64,000 nucleotides of DNA from positions 1 to 64,000 of the forward strand of contig NZ_JARZAI010000038.1 in assembly GCF_029893355.1 (NCBI RefSeq), given 5' to 3'. The position numbers and the translations under genes are program-made. This DNA is from Kitasatospora sp. MAA4. GTDB lineage: Bacteria; Actinomycetota; Actinomycetes; Streptomycetales; Streptomycetaceae. Each line of letters begins with the position of its first letter. The stretch's first letter is position 1. Under the pieces are notes generated by a model. It ran no database searches and had not been told where the DNA came from. It saw only the letters and a list, made by a program, of their open reading frames with translations. Below, one piece after another: positions 10,130 through 18,862 of this stretch.

Positions 10130-10927
10130 TCAGCCGGTGCCGGTGGCCAGTTCGTCGCCCTCGCGAAGGGGGGTGCGGACCGGCGTGCGGACGGCGGTGT
10201 GCACCGGCGGGTGGGCCGAGGGCTTGGGGCGCCGGGCGAAGAGCTCGGAGGGGGTCGGCACCCGCGGGGCGCGGTGGCCGGGCTCGCTCGCGGCGGCGGT
10301 GGCTGCGGCGTCGGTGCTGCGCGGCTCGGTGGGGCTGCTCATCGGAATCGGTCCTCCAGCTCGGTCGGTGGGACTGCTCGGTGGAACGGCGGCGAGTGCG
10401 GACAGGTGGCCGGGCGCCGGAGCCGGCGTCGGGCTGGGCACGGCGGCGAGGTGGCGCGGGGCGAGGGCCGGGGCGGGCGAGGGGTGCGGGAAGCCCGTAC
10501 TGAGGGCCAGTCGGACCCGGACGGCGGCCTCGGCCAGCGCGTGGCAGCGGCCCGCCAGCCGCGAGCGGCGGGAGCGCTCACCCGGGCCGCAGGGCAGCCG
10601 GGAGAGCGAGCGCAGTGCCGACAGGTCGTCAGGACCGGGCAGGTAGCCGTCGGTGACGGCCTCCTCCAGCCGTTCCAGGTACCCGCGGGCGCTGCCGGGC
10701 AGCGCGGACCGGTAGCGGGACAGCTCGTCCAGCAGGAAGCTCCGCAGCCGACCGCCCTCCTGGGCGGCCTCGTCGATCGCCTCGGCCAGCCGCAGTGCCT
10801 CCTGGACGTCCTCCGCCCAGAGGTCTGCGCCGTGCGTACCGAGCGTCAGTTGGGCGGGGACAGCGGGGTGGAGGGCTTGGGCGAGGGCACGGCGCAGCAC
10901 GCGCACTTCGTCGGCGCTGAAGGCCAT
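10130..10927 (-). CDS. Conserved actinobacterial hypothetical protein
   Basis: 265 residues from ATG 10927 (MAFSADEVRVLRRALA), the start I recall for Streptomyces homologues; an in-frame ATG at 10957 adds ten residues. The N-terminal half is alpha-helical and charged (DLWAEDVQEALRLAEAIDE, LLDELSRYRSALPGSARGY), the C-terminal half Pro/Ala/Ser-rich and probably disordered. No signal peptide or known domain. Function unknown. Confidence 0.72.
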   Translation of the reverse strand: MAFSADEVRVLRRALAQALHPAVPAQLTLGTHGADLWAEDVQEALRLAEAIDEAAQEGGRLRSFLLDELSRYRSALPGSARGYLERLEEAVTDGYLPGPDDLSALRSLSRLPCGPGERSRRSRLAGRCHALAEAAVRVRLALSTGFPHPSPAPALAPRHLAAVPSPTPAPAPGHLSALAAVPPSSPTDRAGGPIPMSSPTEPRSTDAAATAAASEPGHRAPRVPTPSELFARRPKPSAHPPVHTAVRTPVRTPLREGDELATGTG

Positions 10928-11035
10928 GCCGCCGCGGGACCCATGTGGCGTAGGCATAAAATGACCCTACGTGAGGAATATCCGATTTGTCGGTAACCTC
11001 GCGCGGTGCCGCCCCCTGGATCACCCGATGATCGC

Positions 11036-11821
11036 TCAGCTGGGCTTGTTGCGCTCGTACACCAGCCGCAGGCCGATCAGGGTGAGCCAGGGCTCGTGGA
11101 CGTCGATCGCCGCGGCCTCGCCGAGCACCAGTGGGGCCAGCCCGCCGGTGGCGATCACCTGGACGTCCTCCGGGTCCTTGGCCAGCTCCTTGGACATCCG
11201 GGCCACCAGGCCGTCCACCTGGCCCGCGAAGCCGTACAGGATGCCGGACTGCATGCCCTCGACGGTGTTCTTGCCGATCACGTTGCGCGGCCGGGTCAGC
11301 TCGATCTTGCGCAGCTGGGCGCCGCGGACCCCGAGCGCCTCGACCGAGATCTCGATGCCGGGCGCGATCGCGCCGCCGATGTAGTCGCCGCGCTCGTTGA
11401 TCGCGTCGAAGGTGGTGGCGGTGCCGAAGTCGACCACGATGCACGGTCCCCCGTACAGGTGGTTGGCGGCCAGCGCGTTGACGATCCGGTCGGCGCCGAC
11501 CTCCTTGGGGTTGTCCATCAGGACGTGCACCCCGGTCTTCACCCCGGGCTCCACGATCACCGCGGGCACGTCGCCGTAGTAGCGGCGGGTCACCTCGCGC
11601 AGCTCGTGGAGCACCGCGGGCACCGAGGAGCAGATCGCCAGACCGTCGACCCGCTCCTCGGAGGCCATCGGGTGAGAGCCCATCAGACCCTGCATCAGCA
11701 CCGCCAACTCGTCCGCGGTGCGGCGCGGGTCGGTGGAGATCCGCCAGTGCTCGACGATCTCCTCACCGTCGAACAGGCCGAGCGTGGTCTGGGTGTTGCC
11801 GACGTCGATGGTGAGGAGCAT
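11036..11821 (-). CDS. coaX: Type III pantothenate kinase
   Basis: 261 residues. ASKHA-fold markers are present: DVGNTQTTLG at the N-terminus, GADRIVNALA, and VDFGTATTFD. It phosphorylates pantothenate, the first step from vitamin B5 to CoA, and unlike CoaA is not feedback-inhibited by CoA. Last gene of the minus-strand cofactor operon, 27 bases after nadC; the same operon makes pantothenate (panC, panD). Confidence 0.96.
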   Translation of the reverse strand: MLLTIDVGNTQTTLGLFDGEEIVEHWRISTDPRRTADELAVLMQGLMGSHPMASEERVDGLAICSSVPAVLHELREVTRRYYGDVPAVIVEPGVKTGVHVLMDNPKEVGADRIVNALAANHLYGGPCIVVDFGTATTFDAINERGDYIGGAIAPGIEISVEALGVRGAQLRKIELTRPRNVIGKNTVEGMQSGILYGFAGQVDGLVARMSKELAKDPEDVQVIATGGLAPLVLGEAAAIDVHEPWLTLIGLRLVYERNKPS

Positions 11822-11848
11822 GAGCCGCTTTCCGAGTGGTTGGAAGGA

Positions 11849-12817
11849 TTACGGACGGAGGTCCAGACCGATGTCCAGGATCGGTGAGGAATGGGTGAGC
11901 GCTCCGACGGCCAGGTAGTCGACACCAGTCTCGGCCACCGCACGCGCGGTGGCCAGGGTCAGACCGCCGGAAGCTTCCAGCTTGGCCCGGCCGGCCACCA
12001 GCTTGACCGCCTCGGCCAGCTGATCCACCGTGAAGTTGTCGAGCAGGATCTGGTCGGCCCCGGCCTCCAGCACCGGCGGGATCTGCTCCAGGGTGTCCAC
12101 CTCGACCTGCACCGGCAGCTCGGGGTAGGCGGCCCGGACGGCCCGGAAGGCCTCGGCCACGCCGCCCGCGGCGACCACGTGGTTGTCCTTGATCAGTGCC
12201 GCGTCGGAGAGCGCCATCCGGTGGTTGACGCCGCCGCCGGCCCGCACCGCGTACTTCTGCAGCGAGCGCAGGCCCGGGTGGGTCTTGCGGGTGTCCCGGA
12301 CCCGTGCACCGGTGCCCTCCAGCGCGTCGACCCAGGCCCGGGTGGCGGTGGCGATGCCGGACAGGTGGCAGAGCAGGTTGAGCGCGCTGCGCTCGGCGGT
12401 CAGCAGGTCGCGGGTGCGGCTGCGCACCGAGAGCAGCACCTGGCCGGCCGCCACCGCGTCGCCGTCCTCGACGTGCCGCTCGACCTCGAACTCCTCCTCG
12501 CAGATCAGCGAGACGACGGCCTCGGCGATCCGCAGGCCGGCCACCACGCCGGCCTCGCGGGCGGTGAAGTCGGCGGTGGCGACGGCGTCGGCCGGCACGG
12601 TGGCGATCGAGGTGACGTCCTCGCCGCCGGCCAGGTCCTCGGCCAGCGCCAGGGTCGCGATGTCCTCGACCTCCACCGGGTCCAGGCCGGCCGCCTCCAG
12701 CAGCTCGGCCAGCGCCGGGTCCAGGCCGGTCTCGTAGCCCTCGCCGTCGCCGCAGGCGCAGCCGTCGCCGCAGCCGTCCTGCTCGGCCAGCGGGAGTTCC
12801 TCGTGCGTGTGCGACAT
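11849..12817 (-). CDS. nadC: Nicotinate-nucleotide pyrophosphorylase (quinolinate phosphoribosyltransferase)
   Basis: 322 residues. The QPRTase core is complete (RDTRKTHPGLRSLQKYAV, GGGVNHRMALSDAALIKDNH, QVEVDTLEQ, LLDNFTVDQL). It makes nicotinate mononucleotide from quinolinate and PRPP. The protein has about 35 extra N-terminal residues with His3, His5 and a Cys16-x3-Cys20-x-Cys22 cluster in an Asp/Gly-rich stretch, which the catalytic fold does not need. Three bases separate it from the nadB stop. Confidence 0.96.
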   Translation of the reverse strand: MSHTHEELPLAEQDGCGDGCACGDGEGYETGLDPALAELLEAAGLDPVEVEDIATLALAEDLAGGEDVTSIATVPADAVATADFTAREAGVVAGLRIAEAVVSLICEEEFEVERHVEDGDAVAAGQVLLSVRSRTRDLLTAERSALNLLCHLSGIATATRAWVDALEGTGARVRDTRKTHPGLRSLQKYAVRAGGGVNHRMALSDAALIKDNHVVAAGGVAEAFRAVRAAYPELPVQVEVDTLEQIPPVLEAGADQILLDNFTVDQLAEAVKLVAGRAKLEASGGLTLATARAVAETGVDYLAVGALTHSSPILDIGLDLRP

Positions 12818-12820
12818 GAC

Positions 12821-14509
12821 TTACTGCTCCTCGGAAGTGCTGATGAGTGCGACTGCGGGGGCGCCGGAAACGGCATCCAGGGTGGTGATCAGGTGGCGCT
12901 GCCAGTGGGCGTCGTCCCGCTCGGGGAAGTCCTCGCGCCAGTGGCAGCCGCGGGTCTCGGCCCGCTCGGCGGCCGCGGCCACCAGGGCCTGGGCGACCAG
13001 CAGCAGGTTGGCCGCCTCCCAGGTCTCCACCCGCGGGTCGGCGGGCTTCTCCTCGGCGGCCCGCGCGGCGGCGGCCCGGCCCAGCGCGGCCAGCCCGTCG
13101 GCGGTGCCGGCCATGCTGGCGGCCGAGCGCAGCACGCCCGCGCCGGAGCTCATCAGCCGCTGGATCTCGGCCCGGGTCTCGGGCGAGGGCAGCGGGACGG
13201 GCCGGGCGGCGTGGGCGGCCGGGACGTCCACCGAACGCTCCGGCAGCCGGCCGGCCGCGTGCCGCTCGACCAGGTCGGCGGCGATCCGCTCGGCGAAGAC
13301 CAGGCCTTCGAGCAGCGAGTTGGAGGCCAGCCGGTTGGCGCCGTGCACGCCCGTGCAGGCCACCTCGCCGCAGGCGTACAGGCCCGGGACGGTGGTGTGG
13401 CCGTGCGGGTCGGTGCGGACACCGCCGGAGGCGTAGTGCGCGGCGGGCGCGACCGGGATCAGCCCGGTGATCGGGTCGATGCCGTGCGCGCGGCAGGAGG
13501 CCAGGATGGTGGGGAAGCGCTCCTCCCACATCGCGGCGCCGAAGTGCCGCCCGTCCAGGTACATGTGCTCGGCGCCCTGCGCCAGCATCTGCTGGGTGAT
13601 CGCCTTGGCGACGATGTCGCGCGGCGCCAGCTCGGCCAGCTCGTGCTGCCCGAGCATGAAGCGGGTGCCCTCGCCGTCCACCAGGTACGCGCCCTCGCCG
13701 CGGACGGCCTCGGAGACCAGCGGCTGCTGGCCCTCGGCCTCTGGGCCCAGCCACATCACGGTGGGGTGGAACTGGACGAACTCCAGGTCGGTCACCTCGG
13801 CGCCGGCGCGCAGCGCGAGCGCCACGCCGTCGCCGGTGGAGACCGCCGGGTTGGTGGTGGCCGAGAAGACCTGGCCCATCCCGCCGGTGGCCAGCACCAC
13901 GGCGCGGGCCCGGATCGCGCCGACGCCGTCGCGCTGGCCCTCGCCCATCACGTGCAGGGTCAGGCCGGCCGCGTGGCCGTCGGAGTCGGTGAGCAGGTCG
14001 AGCACGAGAGCGTGCTCGATCAGCTCCAGGCCGGGGTCGCTGCGCACGGCGGAGACCAGGGCGCGCGATATCTCGGCGCCCGTCGCGTCGCCGCCCGCGT
14101 GCACGATCCGGTTCCGGTGGTGGCCGCCCTCGCGGGTCAGCAGGATCTCGCCGTCGGTGTCCTGGTCGAAGGCGGCGCCGGTGGCGATCAGGTGCCGGAC
14201 GGCGTCCGGGCCCTCGGTGACCAGGGTGCGCACGGCCTCCTCGTCGCAGAGCCCGGCGCCCGCGACCAGCGTGTCGGCCAGGTGCTGCTCGGGCGTGTCG
14301 CCCTCGCCCAGGGCGGCGGCTATGCCGCCCTGGGCCCAGCGGGTGGAGCCGTCGTCCAGCATCGCCTTGGTGACCACCGTCACCCGTAGACCGGCCTTGC
14401 GGACGCCCAGCGCGACGGTCAGCCCGGCCACCCCGGAACCGACCACGACCACGTCGGTGGTGGCGGTCCAGCCCGGGGCGGGGGCGGTGAGGCGGTGGGT
14501 CACTGGCAT
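12821..14509 (-). CDS. nadB: L-aspartate oxidase
   Basis: 562 residues from ATG 14509 (MPVTHRLTAPAPG); the frame is open upstream into panD but this start fits the family. FAD-binding VVVVGSGVAGLTVALG, the succinate-dehydrogenase-like core (GGHHRNRIVHAGGDATG, HYASGGVRTD, SLLEGLVFAERIA) and the C-terminal helical domain are visible. It oxidises aspartate to iminoaspartate for quinolinate. nadA is not in the window. Confidence 0.96.
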   Translation of the reverse strand: MPVTHRLTAPAPGWTATTDVVVVGSGVAGLTVALGVRKAGLRVTVVTKAMLDDGSTRWAQGGIAAALGEGDTPEQHLADTLVAGAGLCDEEAVRTLVTEGPDAVRHLIATGAAFDQDTDGEILLTREGGHHRNRIVHAGGDATGAEISRALVSAVRSDPGLELIEHALVLDLLTDSDGHAAGLTLHVMGEGQRDGVGAIRARAVVLATGGMGQVFSATTNPAVSTGDGVALALRAGAEVTDLEFVQFHPTVMWLGPEAEGQQPLVSEAVRGEGAYLVDGEGTRFMLGQHELAELAPRDIVAKAITQQMLAQGAEHMYLDGRHFGAAMWEERFPTILASCRAHGIDPITGLIPVAPAAHYASGGVRTDPHGHTTVPGLYACGEVACTGVHGANRLASNSLLEGLVFAERIAADLVERHAAGRLPERSVDVPAAHAARPVPLPSPETRAEIQRLMSSGAGVLRSAASMAGTADGLAALGRAAAARAAEEKPADPRVETWEAANLLLVAQALVAAAAERAETRGCHWREDFPERDDAHWQRHLITTLDAVSGAPAVALISTSEEQ

Positions 14510-14529
14510 GGTGTTGCTCCGGTCTATCT

Positions 14530-14949
14530 CTAGAAGGCGTGGACGGCGTCGCCGCGGAGGGTGTCCGTCCCCGGCAGGGCCTCGGCCGGGTCCGCGCCGG
14601 TCCCGGTGACCCTGTTGTCGGCGTCCACGAAGACCACCTTGGGCCGGTAGGACCTGGCCTCGGCGGTGTCCATCTGCCCGTAGGCGATGAGTATCACCAG
14701 GTCGCCCGGGTGGACCAGGCGGGCCGCGGCGCCGTTGATCCCGATCACGCCGGTCCCGCGCGGGCCGGCGATCGTGTAGGTCTCCAGCCGGGCGCCGTTG
14801 TTGATGTCGACGATGTGGACCAGCTCGCCGGGGAGCAGGTCGGCGGCGTCGAGCAGGTCCTGGTCCACCGTCACCGAGCCGACGTAGTGCAGGTCGGCCT
14901 GGGTGACGGTGGCACGGTGGATCTTGGACTTGAGCATGGTGCGAAGCAT
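14530..14949 (-). CDS. panD: Aspartate 1-decarboxylase (pyruvoyl enzyme precursor)
   Basis: 139 residues, with TGGAGG upstream of ATG 14949. The self-cleavage site Gly24-Ser25 (YVGSVT) that yields the pyruvoyl cofactor is present, as are the conserved Lys9 and Tyr58 regions. It makes beta-alanine for pantothenate. Lies between panC and nadB in the cofactor operon; it competes for aspartate with NadB, so the operon feeds both uses of aspartate. Confidence 0.96.
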   Translation of the reverse strand: MLRTMLKSKIHRATVTQADLHYVGSVTVDQDLLDAADLLPGELVHIVDINNGARLETYTIAGPRGTGVIGINGAAARLVHPGDLVILIAYGQMDTAEARSYRPKVVFVDADNRVTGTGADPAEALPGTDTLRGDAVHAF

Positions 14950-14998
14950 TGGTCACGCCTCCAGAGGTGAGTGCATGCCTACTACGGCGGTGCCGTGT

Positions 14999-15895
14999 CT
15001 ATCGGACGATGATGCGAACGTTGTCGATCAGGCGGGTGGACCCTACCTTGGCGGCCACGGCCAGCACCGCCTCGCCCTGGAAGTCGTCCGGGGCCTCGAC
15101 GAACTCGTCCGGGTCGATCAGGGCGAGGTAGTCGAGCGTGATGCCCTCGGCGGCGTCCAGCACGGCCGCGGCGGCCGCGCGGACGGCCTTCGGGCCCTGG
15201 GCGGCGACGTCCCGGCCGGCGAACAGCGCGGCGGAGAGCGCCAGCGCCCGTGCGCGCTCGTCCTCGGACAGGAAGCGGTTGCGCGAGGAGAGCGCCAGGC
15301 CGTCGCTCTCGCGGACGGTCGGGACGCCGATCACCTCCACGTCGAAGTCCAGGTCGGCCACCATCCGCTGGACGATCGCCAGCTGCTGGGCGTCCTTCTC
15401 GCCGAAGAAGGCGAAGTCCGGGTCGGTGATGTGCAGCAGCTTGGCCACCACGGTCAGCATGCCGTCGAAGTGGCCGGGACGGGTGGTCCCCTCGAAGCGC
15501 TCGCCCATCGGGCCCGCGGAGATCCGCACCTGCGGCTCGCCGTTCGGGTAGACCTCCTCGGGCAGCGGGGCGAAGACCACGTCGGCGCCGGCCTCCTCGG
15601 CCAGCCGGACGTCGGCGGCCAGCGTGCGCGGGTAGCGGTCCAGGTCCTCGCCGGCCGCGAACTGCAGCGGGTTGACGAAGACGGTCACCGCGACCCGGCC
15701 GTCCGCGCCGACCTCCTTGCGGGCCGCCCGGATCAGCGCGGCGTGACCCTCGTGCAGCGCGCCCATGGTCATCACCACGGCGTTGTCCACCGGCTGCTCG
15801 TCCGGCCAGAAGGCGGGCTCGAAGTCGGCGATGGTGTGGGTCAGGGCGGTCGTGCGGGGCTTGGACGCCTTGGCGGCCGGCTTCGGTCGTGCCAT
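14999..15895 (-). CDS. panC: Pantothenate synthetase
   Basis: 298 residues from ATG 15895, whose A overlaps the stop of the preceding gene (TGATG). Motifs: VMTMGALHEGHAALI (ATP-binding HIGH-like), FVNPLQF, FGEKDAQQLAIVQRMV and the KMSKS-like LSSRNRFLS. It joins pantoate and beta-alanine. The first 15 residues are a basic Ala/Lys-rich extension. Confidence 0.96.
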   Translation of the reverse strand: MARPKPAAKASKPRTTALTHTIADFEPAFWPDEQPVDNAVVMTMGALHEGHAALIRAARKEVGADGRVAVTVFVNPLQFAAGEDLDRYPRTLAADVRLAEEAGADVVFAPLPEEVYPNGEPQVRISAGPMGERFEGTTRPGHFDGMLTVVAKLLHITDPDFAFFGEKDAQQLAIVQRMVADLDFDVEVIGVPTVRESDGLALSSRNRFLSEDERARALALSAALFAGRDVAAQGPKAVRAAAAAVLDAAEGITLDYLALIDPDEFVEAPDDFQGEAVLAVAAKVGSTRLIDNVRIIVR

Positions 15896-16818
15896 CAGTG
15901 GTTCTCCTCGTTGAGTACGTCCAGCAGCGCTGCCGCAGACTCTTCCTTCAGCGTCCCGCCCGCGAGGGCCCGCTGCGCGGTGGCGCGGGCCATCGCCCGG
16001 TACGCGGCGGGGATGTCCGGGGACACCGTACTGAGCTGCTCCAGGTGGCGGCGCACCGTCCCCACGTCGCCGCGGGCGACCGGGCCGGTCAGCGCGGCGT
16101 CGCCGGAGCGCAGGCTGTTGTCGAGCGCGGCGCCGAGCAGCGGGCCGAGCAGTCGGCCGGGCTCGGCCACGCCGGCCGTCCGCAGCAGTTCCAGCGCCTG
16201 GGCGACCAGGGTGACCAGGTGGTTCGCGCCGTGCGCGAGGGCCGTGTGGTAGAGCGGGCGGACCTCCTCGGGCACCCACTCCGGCTCACCGCCCATCTCC
16301 ACCACCAGCGCCTCGGCGACCGGGCGCAGCTCGTCCGGCGCGGTCACCCCGAACGGGCAGCCGGCCAGCCGGGCCACGTCCACCGAGGTGCCGGTGAAGG
16401 TCATCGCGGGGTGCAGCGCGAGCGGCAGTGCGCCGGCCCGGGTGGCGGGTTCGAGCACCGCCACGCCCATCGCGCCGGAGGTGTGCACCAGGATCTGGCC
16501 CGGGCGGATCGCGCCGGTGGCGGCCAGCCCGGCCACCAGGGCGGGCAGCGCGTCGTCGGGGACGGTCAGCAGCACCAGGTCGGCGGCGGCCAGCACCTGC
16601 GGCGGCGTCACCAGCCGCACGCCCGGCAGCAGGGCCTCGGCGCGCCGGCGGGAGGTGGTCGACACGCCGGAGGCGGCGACCACGCGGTGGCCGGCCAGTT
16701 GCAGGGCGGCGCCGAGGGCGGGGCCGACCCGGCCCGTGCCCACCACGCCGACGGCGAGTCGGGCCGGGCGGCCGGCCGGGTCCCCGGCGGCGGGGTCGAA
16801 CAGGTCGGGCGTGTCCAC
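15895..16818 (-). CDS. Rossmann-fold DUF2520 oxidoreductase-like protein
   Basis: 307 residues from GTG 16818. The N-terminus VGVVGTGRVGPALGAAL is a nucleotide-binding Rossmann motif, followed by DUF2520 (LHPAMTFTG, LYHTALAHGANHLVTL). The fold resembles 6-phosphogluconate and ketopantoate reductases. The gene overlaps panC by one base and heads the operon that makes pantothenate, a placement also known in mycobacteria. A ketopantoate reductase role is plausible but unproven. Confidence 0.88.
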   Translation of the reverse strand: MDTPDLFDPAAGDPAGRPARLAVGVVGTGRVGPALGAALQLAGHRVVAASGVSTTSRRRAEALLPGVRLVTPPQVLAAADLVLLTVPDDALPALVAGLAATGAIRPGQILVHTSGAMGVAVLEPATRAGALPLALHPAMTFTGTSVDVARLAGCPFGVTAPDELRPVAEALVVEMGGEPEWVPEEVRPLYHTALAHGANHLVTLVAQALELLRTAGVAEPGRLLGPLLGAALDNSLRSGDAALTGPVARGDVGTVRRHLEQLSTVSPDIPAAYRAMARATAQRALAGGTLKEESAAALLDVLNEENH

Positions 16819-16872
16819 GGCTGCGTTCCAGTCCTCTACGGGTACCAGACGTACCGCACCATGGTACGGCTC

Positions 16873-17562
16873 TCAGTCGGAGCTTCCGGCCCGGACCAGC
16901 CCGGCCTCGTAGGCCAGCACGACGGCCTGCACCCGGTCGCGCAGGTTCAGCTTGGCCAGGATGCGCCCGACGTGGGTCTTCACGGTGGCCTCGGAGAGGG
17001 CCAGCTGGGCGGCCACCTCGCTGTTCGACAGGCCCTGGACGACCAGCAGGAAGACCTCGCGCTCGCGGTCGGTCAGCGGGTCCAGGACGGCCGGGCTGCC
17101 GGCGGCGCGCGCCACCGGCAGCACCTCGGCGAAGCGGTCGATCATGCGGCGGGTGGTGGTCGGGGCGACCACGGCGTCCCCCGCGTGGACCGAGCGGATC
17201 GCGGCCACCAGCTCGGTCGGCGGCACGTCCTTGAGCAGGAAGCCGCTGGCCCCGGCCTTGAGTGCGGCGAAGGCGTACTCGTCCAGGTCGAAGGTGGTGA
17301 GGATCAGCACGCGCGGCGCGTCGTGCAGCGGGCTGCCGTCCTGGGCCAGGCAGATCCGCCGGGTGGCCTGGACGCCGTCCAGCCGCGGCATCCGGACGTC
17401 CATCAGGATCACGTCGACCTCGGTCTGCCGCAGCACCTCCAGCGCCTGGGCGCCGTCGCCCGCCTCGGCGGCGATCTCGATGTCGCCCTGCGACTGCAAC
17501 ACCATCCGGAAGCCCGTGCGCAGCAGTTCCTGGTCGTCGACGAGCATCACGCGGATGGTCAT
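16873..17562 (-). CDS. NarL/FixJ-family response regulator
   Basis: 229 residues. Receiver domain with the acidic pocket VDD (9-10) and phosphoacceptor in MDVRMP (Asp near 55), Thr in LTTFD and Lys in LLKDVPP; C-terminal LuxR-type HTH (LTDREREVFLLVVQGLSN, SEATVKTHVGRILAKL). Seven bases after the histidine kinase gene, so a cognate pair. Target genes unknown. Confidence 0.95.
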   Translation of the reverse strand: MTIRVMLVDDQELLRTGFRMVLQSQGDIEIAAEAGDGAQALEVLRQTEVDVILMDVRMPRLDGVQATRRICLAQDGSPLHDAPRVLILTTFDLDEYAFAALKAGASGFLLKDVPPTELVAAIRSVHAGDAVVAPTTTRRMIDRFAEVLPVARAAGSPAVLDPLTDREREVFLLVVQGLSNSEVAAQLALSEATVKTHVGRILAKLNLRDRVQAVVLAYEAGLVRAGSSD

Positions 17563-17569
17563 GGTTCTC

Positions 17570-18769
17570 CTACTTGCCGGTCTTCAGGGGGAGGACGGCG
17601 CGGATCCGGAACCCGCCGCCCGGGCGCGGGCCGGCGTCCAGACTGCCGCTGACCATGCCGATCCGCTCGCGCATGCCGATCAGACCATGCCCCAGGCCGT
17701 CGGCGCCGCCCTGGGCGAGCTTCTCGTCGGTGGCGCCACGCCCGTCGTCCTCGATCAGCACGTTGAGGTCGCGGTCGCCGAAGTCCACCGCGACCCGGGC
17801 GCTGGCCCCGGGACCGCCGTGCTTGCGGACGTTGGTGAGCGCCTCCTGGACGATCCGGTAGACCGTCAGCTCCACGCCGCGCGGCAGCTCGCGGGGCTCG
17901 CCGGTGCTGCTGAACTCGACCGGCAGCCCGGCCGTGCGCACCTGTTCCAGCAGGTCGGGCAGCTCCTCGACACTGGGCTGCGGCACGTACTCGCCGGTGG
18001 CGTCCGCGGTGCGCAGCACGCCCAGCAGCCGGCGCATCTCCACCAGCGCCTGGCGGCCGGTGGAGGCGATCGTGCCGAGCGCCTCCTTGGCCTGCTGCGG
18101 CGAGTTGTCGAGCACGTAGGCGGCGCCGTCGGCCTGGACGATCATGACCGAGACGTTGTGCGCCACCACGTCGTGCAGCTCGCGGGCGATCCGGGCCCGC
18201 TCGGCGGCCACCGCCACCTTGGCCTGGGCGTCCCGTTCGCGCTCCAGCCGGGCGGCCCGGTCCTCCAGCTCCACCAGGTAGGCCCGGCGCACCCGGGTCA
18301 GCCGCCCCCAGGCCCAGCACAGGATGAACGGGGTGGAGAGCAGCACGGACTGGAAGATGACCCAGATCAGCTTGCGGTGGTCGGGGGAGGTGTTGTCGCT
18401 GAGGAAGACGTGGACGGTGAGCGGCCCGGCCAGCAGGCCGCCCGCCAGCGCCACCCGGGACGCCCAGGCCGAGCCGAAGGCGGCGCCGGTGTAGACGAAG
18501 ACCAGGTAGGCGATGGACGAGGCGTCCGGCGGCAGCTTGGCCAGCACCTGGACGATCCCGATCACCAGCGCGGCGGCCACCGCCGCGTCCGGCCAGCGGC
18601 GGCGCACCACCATGAGCCCGCCGAGGGCGAGCGAGACGGCGGCGAACGGCAGCGGCGAACCCTCGCTGCCGCCGATGGTGGAGAGCGCGGCGAAGCAGAG
18701 CACGAGCAGCGCCCAGCCGCCATCGACCACCAGGGGGTGTCCGCGAAGCCAGGCGTTGAGTCGATGCAC
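17570..18769 (-). CDS. Membrane sensor histidine kinase (HisKA_3 family)
   Basis: 399 residues, GTG start 18769. Four to five membrane segments in residues 15-160, a coiled-coil link (LVELEDRAARLERERDAQAK), then the dimerisation helix with phospho-His in ERARIARELHDVVAHN and an HATPase with EDDGRGA and GHGLIGMRER. Signals through the response regulator downstream. Stimulus unknown. Confidence 0.94.
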   Translation of the reverse strand: MHRLNAWLRGHPLVVDGGWALLVLCFAALSTIGGSEGSPLPFAAVSLALGGLMVVRRRWPDAAVAAALVIGIVQVLAKLPPDASSIAYLVFVYTGAAFGSAWASRVALAGGLLAGPLTVHVFLSDNTSPDHRKLIWVIFQSVLLSTPFILCWAWGRLTRVRRAYLVELEDRAARLERERDAQAKVAVAAERARIARELHDVVAHNVSVMIVQADGAAYVLDNSPQQAKEALGTIASTGRQALVEMRRLLGVLRTADATGEYVPQPSVEELPDLLEQVRTAGLPVEFSSTGEPRELPRGVELTVYRIVQEALTNVRKHGGPGASARVAVDFGDRDLNVLIEDDGRGATDEKLAQGGADGLGHGLIGMRERIGMVSGSLDAGPRPGGGFRIRAVLPLKTGK

Positions 18770-18862
18770 CAGACCAGCCTAGGCAGTCGAAACGCCACTT
18801 CCCGTCCGTCGGGAGGGCGATCCCCTCTCGTCCGCAGGTCGGAGCCCGGTACCGTCACGGAC

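Noticed and set aside
11891..14389. 832-residue plus-strand frame opposite nadC/nadB
   Set aside because: Antisense shadow; composition only Arg/Gly/Val/Asp, no start signal or domains.
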